The translations under genes were made by a program, and so were the position numbers. The notes under the pieces were generated by a model. The model did no database searches, was not told the origin of the DNA, and worked only from the letters and a program-made list of their open reading frames with translations. From contig NC_088308.1 of NCBI RefSeq assembly GCF_910592395.1, positions 16,321,501 through 16,385,500 on the forward strand: a DNA stretch of 64,000 nucleotides, given 5' to 3'. Shown piece by piece: positions 33,051 through 43,471 of the stretch (the first letter of the stretch is position 1; each line of letters starts with the position of its first letter). This DNA comes from Lineus longissimus. Lineage: Eukaryota; Nemertea; Pilidiophora; Heteronemertea; Lineidae.

Positions 33051-35775
33051 TGTAGATTGGGTCAGAACGCATCTGAACACGACTCAACAACTTGAGATAT
33101 TCCTGCAGTCAGAGTCACTGAAGACTATCAGCGATTTTGGTGAGATTGATTTTACATTCGAGAGTAAGATAAACAACAGCAGGTCAGTGTTAGACCATTT
33201 CTATATCACAGAGAATCTTCTGGGGGACATATCTGACCATAGAGTGACTCACGATGTTGATAACTTTTCAGATCACTCGCCACTTTCTGTCGAGTTTAAC
33301 ATGCAGATTGAACATGTTTATAATGAAGGGCAGTCAGCCGGTGCCCGAGGAAATGTGCCTAAATGGGACTCACTCGCCCCATAAGACATTGTGCAATATA
33401 AGTTTAATCTAGACAGGGAGGTGAACGCCATTGAAAGAACGGCACGCGACTATTGTAATATATTCAAATGTAATGACCACAAGGAAGGGATCGAGGCTTT
33501 ACACAATGATATCATCAGCGCATGTTTAACTGCAGGGGAAGAATGTTTTCCTTGTCAGGTCAATGCTCAGGCAAAAGGTCGGAAACCTTTTCCAGGGTGG
33601 AACGAAAACATTAGAGAGCTTAGAGAAAGGGCGCTGCTTTGGCACAACATCTGGAAGGCCGGGGGGTCGCAAAGGCAAGGGGTCGTATTCGAGATCCGTA
33701 AAACGACTAGGGCGAGATACCACCATGCCGTCAAACTCTCCAAAAAGGAGAATAAGGTAGCTGAGAGTAATAGAATAGCAATGGCATACCTGGAAAAGAA
33801 TGACAGCGACTTCTGGAAGTTGATCAATAGGGGAAAAAAGAAGAAACAGACCTACGCGGTGAGAATTGATGATGCTATGGATGACAGATCCATCGCGGAT
33901 AGGTTTGCTGTTAAATATGAGGCTTTATATTCATCGGTTGGTTACGACAAGGATCAGATGAGTGATATAATTAAAGACTTGGACAACGACATAGACTCTA
34001 GATGTGAAACTAACAGATGTGGGTGCATTAGCCACACTATCTCAGCAGTTGAAGTTCGATCTGCAATTTTCAAACTGAACAAAGGAAAACATGATGGCGG
34101 GAAGACTCTATTTAGTGACCATTTGATACATGGTACAGAGGTACTCGACAAGAAGCTAGCGGAGCTTTTCACGCTCATGTTGTCCCATTCTTACATACCA
34201 GAGGCGTTCAAAAGGTCGATTATAATTCCTATCCCCAAGAACAAGAGAAAGTCTATTAACGATTCTGATAACTATAGAGGAATCGCATTAAGTAGTGCCT
34301 TATGTAAGGTGTTAGACCACATCATTATGGAAAAATGCCCTCAGGTTTTTTGCACATCTGATCTGCAATTTGGGTTTAAGAAAAAGAGTTCTACCACCCA
34401 GTGTACATTTGTGCTCAAAGAAGTTATTGATTATTATCTCTCGCATGGAAGTAATGTTTACGTGACGTTATTAGATGCCAGTCGTGCATTCGACAGGATT
34501 GAATACACCAGGCTGTTCAACTTGTTAGTAAAAAAGAAATGTTGTCCACTGATTGTGAAATTTCTGACAACGCTGTACACGTGTCAATATGTCCAAGTAA
34601 AATGGAAGGACACTCTAAGTAGGGTAATTAATGTAAAAAATGGTATAAAGCAGGGTGGAGTAATGTCCCCTATTTTATTCTGCATTTACTCGGATGAAAT
34701 GCTACTGGACTTGAAAAAGTCGAGTTACGGATGTTATATTGGCCAACAATTTGTAGGGGCATTGGCGTACGCCGATGATGTAGTTCTATTGTGCCCCACT
34801 AGACATGGCATGCAGGAAATGCTTAAAATTTGTGATAGATATTCCGAGGAGTATAGATTATTGTTCAATGTCATTAAAACACACTTCCTATTGTTTGGAA
34901 AAGAAGCAGCCGATACTTTTTTAAGGTGGCAAAACAACAGACTTGAGGTGGAATATATAGCAAATCACCTGGGCCATATCATATGCCCCCACGCCGAGCA
35001 GACACTTATTGATCAAGCTATTGGAAACATGATTGCCCGAACTAATGCACTTGTCTCTGCATTTGGTCATTGCGACATTGATGTAAAATATCGCCTGTTC
35101 AAAACATATGTCATGTGTTTATACGGCAGCGTACTGTGGGATTTTTCTTCTAGGCACATGGATAGACTGCTTACGACCTGGAGGAAATGTATAAGGAAAC
35201 TATTCAAATTACCGTATCGGACACACTCAAATTTGTTGCCTACTATATGCCGGGATATCAATCCGGAATTTCAGATGCACAGCAGGTTTTTAAAATTTTT
35301 TTAGACTGCTCTGAGAAGTAATAATGAACTGGTTGAACTGTCTGCGAAATTAGTCATTTACGGAAGTAGTTCCTCCGTCGGGGGAAACATCAATGTAATA
35401 TGTGAGAAGATAGGGACCGATAGGGACAACCTTATCAGAAGGGGTAACAAAGTTGGTGATATCGAAACGAATGACATAGGCAGTGTGATCAGGGATCTTA
35501 TACTGATGAGAGACAGGGGTGACTATCACCTCTTTGATAGAGATGAGCTGTCAGATGCTATTACGCATCTAGCATGCGAATGATAAGTTGACCTTTGCCC
35601 CCCCCCGCGGCAGAGGATCCATAAGAATTTTTCTTTCATAAATAGACTTTGATACATGTATTTTGTTTTTACGTTCTTGTCTTGTTCAATGCACCTTTTC
35701 TTGTAAGCGCACAATGCACAATACTGTAAAATGTACAAGAGTACGATAAATAAACTATATATATATATATAATAT
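33051..35775 (+). mobile_element. LINE copy 1 (APE-type non-LTR, 5' truncated)
   Basis: It starts inside the endonuclease domain near 33051 and runs to a 3' end with AATAAAC and a (TA)n tract (about 35750-35775). 5' truncation is usual for target-primed insertion. The same family, clearly diverged, forms LINE copy 2 at 43.1-46.6 kb. Confidence 0.85.
33052..35583 (+). pseudogene. LINE 1 ORF2: endonuclease end, reverse transcriptase
   Basis: One frame runs from 33052 to a TGA at 35581-35583, broken only by TAA at 33382-33384 and TAG at 35302-35304. It begins with the end of an APE-type endonuclease (DFTFESK, LDHFYI, FSDHSPLS). The reverse transcriptase has IPIPKNKRKS, NYRGIALSS, LQFGFKK, the motif A region LLDASRAFDRI, GIKQGGVMSPILF, and catalytic AYADDVVLL. 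The C-terminal region (CIRKLFKLPYRTHS) matches LINE copy 2. No frameshift is visible, so the stops are point changes. Start and ORF1 are absent. Confidence 0.88.
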
Positions 35776-36644
35776 TCGCTAGCAGGCTTTTTATTCTCCC
35801 AGGTATGAAGAGGGTTCTATGTTTCTCAGGTTCTTTGTTCATCAGTCTGGTGTTCCTCAAGAGTCAAGTGTCTTCAAGTCTCTTGGCCTGCAAAAACCCT
35901 TTCCAACCAATTTTTTATGCATTAACCATTCGGCAACATGTTGGTGGGGGAAAAACCTGATCCCTGACCCCTTGAATTGGTTGCCCAGGTACGACCACAA
36001 GCAATTGTCTCAAGGAAGCCACCAGTACGACCTCTTGGTAGTCTTGCCAATATCATGCCAGTGAAAAGAAAGGGTAATGATGGTTGAGGGTTGCAGTTAG
36101 GGTACCATCGAAGGAGTACCTCTTCCTCGCTCTGGGTTAAACATGTCAAAGGACTGCACCATCATAAAGGTTTGGAGGTTCCATCCACTCAAGCGCCCCA
36201 GGGTAAGCAGCTCAGAAGGACTTATTGAGAGGCCAATAGGGGGGTTGAGGGGCCTTTCTCCCAATGCACTAGCTAAAACATGTCAGAAGGACGGGGGTGG
36301 AAGGGGGGGGGGGGTTGGGGGCTCTCCATGTCGACAGTTGCGTGAGTTCAATAGAGCTTGCACTTTACATTAGAATCTGCCAGAGTGCCAGACTATCTAG
36401 TCCGGACACCTTTCGGGGGGGGGACATTTTCCATTTCTTTGCCGGCTATTAATGATGATGGAGTTGAGTTACTGCTAAAGAGATACACGGAGAAAACTGT
36501 CTATCAAAACAAAAAAATTGGCGGAAGGAACTATAGCAGGTTCCCAACCAGGGGGTTTGGGGGGTTTCCCCCCAACCTAAAGGCGCTGCGCGCTTACTAG
36601 GGCACTGCACTGATAATATTAGCTCCACCCTCGCGTCTATGGTA
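35776..36644. other. Gene-free stretch
   Basis: No gene recognised. G-rich runs lie at 36296-36325 and 36414-36422. Confidence 0.5.
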
Positions 36645-36949
36645 GGCCGATTAATTACTTGCGCCGCAAAGGCCTCCCGCGAATGATGCGCCGCACAATG
36701 CCCCGCTAAAAACACGCCGCAAAAGAATGCGCCGTAAAAATCTCGCCGCGTGACCCAATTTAAACCAATCAGGAGCCAAGGACGGTTTGAATTTTGCGGC
36801 ACAGGTATTTTCGCGGGAGTCTTCTGCACGATTTGCGGGGGACTTATGCAAATTTTTACGGCGCATTCTTTTCCGGCGTGTTTTTAGCGGGGCATTGTTG
36901 CGGCGCATCATTCGCGGGAGGCCTTTGCGGCGCAAGTAATTAATCGGCC
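36645..36949. mobile_element. Foldback element with near-perfect arms of about 98 bp
   Basis: The left arm begins GGCCGATTAATTACTTG and the right arm ends in its complement. Across about 98 bp I see only a few differences. The arms are rich in CGCCGCAAAA and CCTCCCGCGAATG units. The spacer is about 110 bp with no gene. Outside the arms, a weaker inverted match continues (TATGGTAGG, ATATTAG) with a gap on the left, so the full element may span about 36610-37040. Confidence 0.85.
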
Positions 36950-37361
36950 GATATATTCTGATTATGTCCCCTCCCGCCTACCATACGCGTCGCAGTTTGG
37001 GTTAGGCAACTAATATCTCCAGTTCGGTATCAATTCCTTGAGCCTAAGACCATCACTCGAGTACTCTGATACCTCAGGAATCAAACTCGTGTGATTTTAT
37101 TAGTTTTTGCGAGAACTTACCAAACTGATAGAACTAATAGCCCTGTATTTCTCCATGAATGTGTACCCATCGTGCGATATAATCGTCTATCCTCGCTAGA
37201 TGTAATTCTTGATATCTCTCAACTAGCGTTTTTATGGCAACAGCTTGCAGTGGCTATTTAACCAGAATAAAAGCTACACGTAGGCGTATGATTATCGCAA
37301 GCCGTTGAACAGCGATGAATGACAAGATGGTAACAGCGGGAGAATGATCAATTCCGAGGGA
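36950..37361. other. Gene-free stretch
   Basis: No gene. The first 90 bp carry the weaker outer arm of the foldback element. Confidence 0.5.
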
Positions 37362-38365
37362 CTTATGGACTTTTGCGCGATTGTGGAGTTGTAACTATTT
37401 TGCTGTATATTGTCACGAGGAAAGAAAAGCATGCGACCTAACGCTGACCTGTTAGTAAAGTGATAATTAGAAGGTATATAGTTCAGGAAATGTTAATAAA
37501 AAATCATTCCATATCTTTTGAGGGTGTATTCCTGTTTCGCCTATTCCTGTTTCGCCTATTCAAATGTATTGCTAACCTCCCCACAGACGTAGGAATATGA
37601 ACCGTCCCTTACTGACCGACCAAACCCGAGGAGAGCCACATATGTACGCATTGAAACAATACGTCAATGGAGAGAGGGACATAATGAGTTACGTTGATGC
37701 CATCAGTTACCTTGTCTGACATAATATCATGATATGTATTTTCCACCTTGTTTGACTTTATATGTGCTGTACCTACATGTATATTATGACATGGGTTTTA
37801 CAGCTGATTTTGATCAAATAATTATGAGAATGTACAATATTATGTATTTTTATCAAAAACTCATGAATTCAGTTTTCATAAAATAAACGACTGCTTTACT
37901 CTACTTAATCTATTAGTTTTTACTGTGTGTCAGTATGGTCCTATGGTCCTATGGTCAAATAAGTCCCGGACTGTCCCCGCTTTCAAGGTGACTCTTTCAA
38001 AACGGTCATGGCATAACAAAGTTGATGGCATTTGATTAGTCAAATTGTCATCACATCGATAACATCATCCAATTGTCCCCTCACATTTTCCCCATAAAAT
38101 GGACATGCATCCCTAAGGTTCCCCGTGGGAGAGTCGATTTATTGTAGGGGTACTGGAAAGTAGGCGAAACAGGAATAGGCGAAACAGGAATAGGCGAAAC
38201 AGGAATTTTGTAGGCGAAACAGGAATAGGCGAAACAGGAATAGGCGAAACAGGCATAAACCCTTTTGAGAGCACTTTTAATTGTAAAAAATATATGCCTA
38301 CGTCACAGAATCTCTGCAATGGTCATTTTTATCGCAGAAGTCTCGCGCAGCCAGAAGTTCTTGAC

Positions 38366-38366
<1 letters not shown>
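37362..38366 (+). repeat. Dispersed family R, copy R2, split by a MITE
   Basis: The left part (37362-37523) and right part (38262-38366) match R1 and R3. The 5' end is truncated relative to them. The right side is cut at about 38363 by the tail of a LINE. The middle is the MULE-like MITE at 37524-38261. Confidence 0.75.
37524..38261. mobile_element. MULE-like MITE with GGCGAAACAGGAATA arrays
   Basis: It is inserted in R2. R1 and R3 show the empty site. The flanks are CTTTTGAGG (37515-37523) and CTTTTGAGA (38262-38270), a 9-bp duplication with one difference. The left end has two and the right end six inverted copies of CCTGTTTCGCCTATT. The right terminus (complement GGTTTATGCCTGTTTCGC) resembles the OTU-MULE left terminus (GGTATCAGGCTGTTTCGC). 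The interior has no gene. Confidence 0.8.
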
Positions 38367-38432
<66 letters not shown>

Positions 38433-38880
38433 CGGAATTTATATAGCGCCCTAATCAGAAAATCCGCTCTAGGGCGCTTTGCAGAGATAAAACATTCATT
38501 GCACACAAATATTGAAAAAGATAAGATATTGATAATACATGTAAAAACTTGTAAAAATTTAAACATTATAATAGCTTTTAAAAAATAAGGTCTTCACTGA
38601 CTTCTTATATACATCGAGACTGGAAGATTGTCTTACGGCCAATGGCAGTGCATTCCACAGGGCCAGGTGCCACTTGTTTGAAAGATCGATTTCCATGTCG
38701 TACCGTCCTGGTTCTCGTCCTGAGCGACACCAGGCGGCCTCGCTTTGAACCAGCCTCTTCTTCTTGGATGACCGTGTGTCGAGGGTGTGGTCGGTTCGTG
38801 TCGCCACGTTCAGGTAAATATCTCGTATTTCGCCGAGAAGGGCAAGCCGTGAAGGGCTTAATATGGTCGAGCAAGGACTA
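38364..38880 (-). mobile_element. CR1-type LINE 3' fragment with (TAA)n tail
   Basis: On the minus strand it ends with a (TAA)n tail (38364-38431). Just before the tail is a stem-loop GCGCCCTA/TAGGGCGC (38446-38453 with 38470-38477), typical of LINE 3' ends in aquatic animals. A minus frame at 38559-38807 holds the RT C-terminus pattern LWNALPLAVRQSSSLD...YKKSVKTLFF. The 5' border is not sharp. A 56-bp block (38716-38771) recurs identically at 55554-55609. Confidence 0.75.
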
Positions 38881-39401
38881 TAGTTAAACCGAGTAAGGGT
38901 TTTTTACCGTGTAGGGTAAATATTTGGCGAGATTATAGTGTTTTTTGTACCGGCGCGTGTTGCCGCGGGATGGGCGCCATCTTGGCAGTGTGCAGAATGT
39001 ACGGCACGATGTATTGCTCGAGGCACGTGGTGTGCATAGGGTAGAGGAATGCATGGAGGGATACACGTGTGTGCATGGCTTGGATCCATGCACTTGATTG
39101 GGACCAGCGTTTTGCGAAAACGTCGCGTCTCGTCACGTTACAGTAATGTAAAATGCATAATGACGTGACGACGGCCAACACTACGTCATGTAAACGTTGT
39201 TTCCAGTCGGGTGCATGAGTCTGTAGTGTGTTTCCATGATTGTGATGTGTACAAGTAGTTTTATAATACGGGGAAGAGGTTTTCCCTTTTTGCATCAAGT
39301 TACAGTGGTAGGCTGGGTGCTAGGTCAAGTTGTTTAGGCCTACAATTAGTACAATATCAGTCAGTGTGGCTTGGTTGTCTTCCTGCTGGAGGGGGGCGTA
39401 G
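38881..39401. other. Gene-free stretch
   Basis: I see nothing codable or repetitive. Confidence 0.45.
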
Positions 39402-39453
39402 CTTTGCGTCCCGGGTCCTATGTGTCCCGGGTCCTATGCGTCCCGGGTCCTAT
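39402..39453 (+). repeat. 16-bp minisatellite, about three units
   Basis: The units are GCGTCCCGGGTCCTAT. The Harbinger element starts right after the third unit, and similar sequence (TATGTGTACTTGTCCC) follows its other end. A longer array of the same unit in opposite orientation lies at 50359-50531. Confidence 0.85.
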
Positions 39454-39786
39454 GGGTCAGGTCAAGTATTGGGGTTGAGAAAGTGTTAGGTGTTGGTGTA
39501 ACACCATCCCCAAGGCAACACCGTCACTACACCAACACTTGACCACCCTGCTTGGTGTTGGGTTACACCGGTGTAATACCAGTGTTGGAGAAGGGATTCC
39601 CCATGATTCCAACACCAGGGTTGGGAAAGTGTTACACTTGGGTAACACAAGTGTTACCCCAACTCCAGCTCACCACAAAAAACAAGGTAAATGCATGGGA
39701 GAAATGTACAGGTGTAACACCTACCCCTAGAGGTAGGTGTTTGGAGGTGGTCAAGTTTCTTGGTTGTTAAGGTGTTCAGCTCAGCC

Positions 39787-41199
39787 ATGTTTTTCGTCCC
39801 AGTCCAGCAGGCGATGGCCCACCGGGGCCATAATCTTCAGAGAAGACCCTCGGAAAGTGAGGAACCGGTCGAAAAACATGTAAGACTCAACCAACACCAG
39901 TTGGAGCAGGTATCTGATGCCTTTCATCAATGGCGGGAAGGGCGAAACAACTTTAAACCGTGTCTGACGCATGCGACACACCGGCGGATGGAGAATTTTC
40001 TGTACTTCGGAGGCTACTACAGGGTTGTGGCCAAAGATCGAGGCATAGCCAAGTCCACAATGATTCTTCATGCACATGAATGTGCGCAGTTTTTCTTCGA
40101 GATATCCCCGGAGGTGATTTCCTTCCCTAATCAGGAGGAGTACGATGATTTGGCGCGGCCAGTTATTGATGTAGATGGAAGAGAGAGAAAGGTCAGTTGT
40201 AGCCATATCTACCGGTTAATCATGTTTATATTGTTAAAAATAGATGAAGATGAAGATTCACCAAGATGAAGACACATACTATAAAGTACTAGACGCCAGT
40301 CCTGCCTGCCATGCCAATATGACTCAAAAGTAGACTTTTGTCGGCTTTGAAAATGATCCCCCTCCCCCCTCCTTACCTCAATCCATGTTGTGACGACAAC
40401 ACATACTATCACTTATCTCACGATGTGAACTGAATTCCGTCATAACCACGAGAAGGCTGGAACCCGGGGCTGGAACAAGGATTTACTGGTAGCCTATGAG
40501 TTAGTTGGACCATGGAGGTATAATACCTCCATCATGTCCATGGTTGGACTTGTCCCCCGACTTGTGTCCTCCAAAATGTAAAAAAATGTAAAATACAATA
40601 AATTTAAAAAGCGTCTCAGACAGATTACTTAATGACACAGCTTTTCTACCGAACCAAACCAAAATTAGCTTTTTTCTTACCCTAGGTGCTGCTCTTCATA
40701 GATGGGGTCATAATTAAGATACAGAGGCCGGATGGTGCAGGCGATGCCTACTACTGCGGGCGGCACGGGAAATGCTGTGATGCCCTGAATGTTCAATATA
40801 TTGTCGACAGACACGGAAGAGTTCGTCATATAATCACAGGATTGCCTGGCGCAACCCATGATAAAACTGCCGCAGATTTCTGTACAGAGTTGAGAGGATT
40901 CTTAGACAATCTTCCAGTATGATTATGTCGTGTTGGGTGACCCTGCTTACAGGAATCTCCATCCGAAAGTACTGCATACGTTTACGGGGAACAATCTAGC
41001 ACAGGAACAACTTGTCTTCAACAACACATGCACACGTCTACGGCAAATTGTGGAATGATCAATCGGAACGACTGAACTGAAGTGGCGGATAAATCAAATG
41101 AAGGAGAACAGGTATCCTGCCAAGTATGGCGCATTGTTTGCTTCTAAATGCACAGTTGCAACATGTGTCTTGAATAATCTGTACACAGATTTCCTGTAA
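39787..41199 (+). pseudogene. Harbinger transposase (HARBI1-like), broken
   Basis: Exon 1 is 39787-40191, with the N-terminal helical region (LYFGGYYRVVAKDRGIAKST) and a GTCAGT donor. Exon 2 starts at 40686 after TTTTTTCTTACCCTAG, and both borders are in phase 0. Exon 2 has the DDE motifs LFIDGVIIKIQRP (first Asp) and ITGLPGATHDKTA (second Asp). A one-base frameshift follows near 40918; then VLGDPAYRNL, and RQIVE with the likely catalytic Glu directly before a TGA at about 41056. The frame then runs to a TAA at 41197-41199. Two lesions make it a pseudogene, but a recent one. Confidence 0.87.
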
Positions 41200-41900
41200 T
41201 CACACCCCTGTTTTTGATTGTTATCATCTTCTTTGACAATTATCATTACCATTAATCTGCTACACGAGTTAATAATCTCTTGCTACAATTAATTTAGGCA
41301 GGATCTAGAGGGTTAAATTATTAATATTAATTCAATAGCAGCAAAATAATTAATTAAATGGACAAATGACTACATGTATGGTAGTCAATAAACTATTTTC
41401 ACAGTGCTCAACAAGGTCAGTTCAGGATTTCAAACCACTTTTGCTCAGTGTCTAGCTCTCATGCTTGTCAGCTTATTCGGGCAGATCGGATGTACAAAAT
41501 ATATATAAATAATTCATCATATTTTAGTCTGTGTTGGTCATTTCTTTATAGCTTCAATCAAGAGTCCATTGGACTGGAGACCCAGATTTGTTCATTTTTC
41601 TCATAATCTTATTCAAATTAAAACGATTGATTGAAATAAAAACATATAGTTTTTATTAAGATAATTCAAACAAAATTAATGAATAGTTCTGCAAATAAAT
41701 TATTCACATGGGCATTAAAATTTCTGAATAAATCAATACATGCCAAATATTAACTCAAATTCACACATGTATGTACATGTAGTATTAAAAACTTTGTCGA
41801 ACAACTGCTCTCAATTTCAGTTCAATTAACTTGTAAGATTAGCTGTACAATTTAGAACAATATATTACACTATTTATAATATAATCAACTTTCACTCAAC
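41200..41900. other. Intergenic part of Harbinger element
   Basis: No gene. The stretch is AT-rich, between the converging transposase and Myb-like genes. AATAAA-type signals suit 3' ends from both sides. Confidence 0.5.
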
Positions 41901-42674
41901 TTAATAAGTGGGCGAGTTCTGAAAGTTTATATTATTATCTTCAATACTGACAATTCCATTTGCAGCCTGGTATGACAAATGGAATGCCGCCATCTCACGG
42001 AAGATATTAGACAAAATTCCATTTTGTTCTTTGATGGCCTCAACATACTGCTGCTGGTAGTCAACAGAACTCTCTAAGAAGCTGTTCTTAGCTGCCTTTC
42101 CACCACTTGACTTGTCCCCCTCTTCTTGACAAGACCTCTTCTTTGAAAAAAGTTCCCGCACAACCCTGCTGGGCCTGGGTTCAGATAGGCCTTGGCCTTT
42201 TTCTGCCAATCCAGGAAAACATGAAGTGGGCGCTGCAACAACTGGTGAATCAGGCATGGCTGCTGTGACCGATGAATTAATCGTGTGAGGCTGCGCAGGA
42301 AAGGTCTGAACCCTTCCCGGAGTGACCAAAAGCTGCGGCCTTATGGCACTCCCCTTTGGGTAGTAAACTGACTGAAACTCCTCATACAGCTTGAAAATAG
42401 TCTCGTTGCCACGGAGTTTCAGGTTGGAATCATCTGTGGCAACACCAGATTTAGACATGGCCACAACCAACTGCCGATACTCTTTCCCAATGTTCTTAAG
42501 GAAATCATCCACCTTCTTCCCAGACAAATTAAAACCAATTGCATCTGCTGCCCTCTGATGGAATTCAGGAATCTTTTGGCAACGTTTTGCCTTAAGAAAA
42601 TCACTGTGGTTATTCAGCAGGAATGTTAGCAAATTTTCAATTAGTATTTCAGTCCATTTTGCTTTCTCAGACAT
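41901..42674 (-). CDS. Harbinger Myb/SANT-like accessory protein
   Basis: An intact frame of 257 residues starts MSEKAKWTEILIENLL. It has the tryptophan-led, three-helix layout of Myb/SANT-like DNA-binding domains found in Harbinger accessory proteins (residues about 5-100, including VDDFLKNIGKEYRQLV and IFKLYEEFQSVYYP). A Pro/Ser linker follows, then a basic patch (FSKKRS) and a C-terminal amphipathic region. In Harbinger systems this protein binds the ends and carries the transposase to the nucleus. It converges with the transposase. It is undamaged, whereas the transposase is not. Confidence 0.82.
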   Translation of the reverse strand: MSEKAKWTEILIENLLTFLLNNHSDFLKAKRCQKIPEFHQRAADAIGFNLSGKKVDDFLKNIGKEYRQLVVAMSKSGVATDDSNLKLRGNETIFKLYEEFQSVYYPKGSAIRPQLLVTPGRVQTFPAQPHTINSSVTAAMPDSPVVAAPTSCFPGLAEKGQGLSEPRPSRVVRELFSKKRSCQEEGDKSSGGKAAKNSFLESSVDYQQQYVEAIKEQNGILSNIFREMAAFHLSYQAANGIVSIEDNNINFQNSPTY

Positions 42675-43089
42675 TTTTTGGCTTGAAATGAATCTTCTGG
42701 TGTAAATTTTCTATAGTGTGTATGAGCAGACGAAATGTTATGGTTTAACATGCAGCCTGAATTCACCACAAGACCACAAATGCAGGGGAAATTAGGAAGG
42801 TTAGGCTGCAGACCAAATTTAGTCTTATTTCTAATTATTTCATTAAAAAATTGCACTCTGTTACTTGCTGATTTTGCACATAAAATCCAACATTTTGAAA
42901 AGAAAATTTTACATTTCATCCGAAACTTCAAAGTCAAAACTATCTAAAAATATTTACTAAGCCAGAATCGGACGAAGTATGACCAAGAACGAGCGATGTG
43001 AAGTGAAATATTAATCGCTAATGAAAATTTTTCGAACCAACACATTTTATACTTTTTTTCGTGCAGAGTCGAGTGACATTTTTTTGTGA

Positions 43090-43428
43090 AATAACGAGTC
43101 CAGGTCAACTAGCTTATCATCAGCACGACAGAGGCATACATACAGGGATCTCTTCGTCTTCAGGCTCGATAGAGCCACAAGCGAAGCGGACCTAGAGACA
43201 TTTCTAACGGAAAATGGTTTCAATGCGCTTGGTGTGAACTGCCTCTCTCATGAGGATGCTAAATATAAATCGTTTAAAGTAACTGTCCCGAAAGACCAAT
43301 TTGCAAAGTTGTTCGTTGACTCCGTGTGGCCTCGGGGTGTTGGTGTCCGGAAGTATATTCCACCTCCAAGGGAGGGCAGAAAAACAGAGATGCCTAAGAA
43401 CACTCAACCACCAGTTGATGATAAGTAG
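43090..43428 (+). pseudogene. LINE 2 ORF1, C-terminal part
   Basis: The frame opens after a TGA at 43087-43089 and reads TYRDLFVFRLDRATSEADL, then GFNALGV, KYKSFKVTVPKDQFAKL and VWPRGVGVRKYIPP, stopping at TAG 43426-43428. This matches the RRM-like RNA-binding end of ORF1 proteins in LINEs. The N-terminus is missing through 5' truncation. Confidence 0.75.
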
Positions 43429-43471
43429 TAATAACAGTAAAAACAATATCTTTTTGATCTGTGCGTTTGTT

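Noticed and set aside
36449-36935. Minus frames of 94-126 codons
   Set aside because: They run through the foldback arms and have no protein features.
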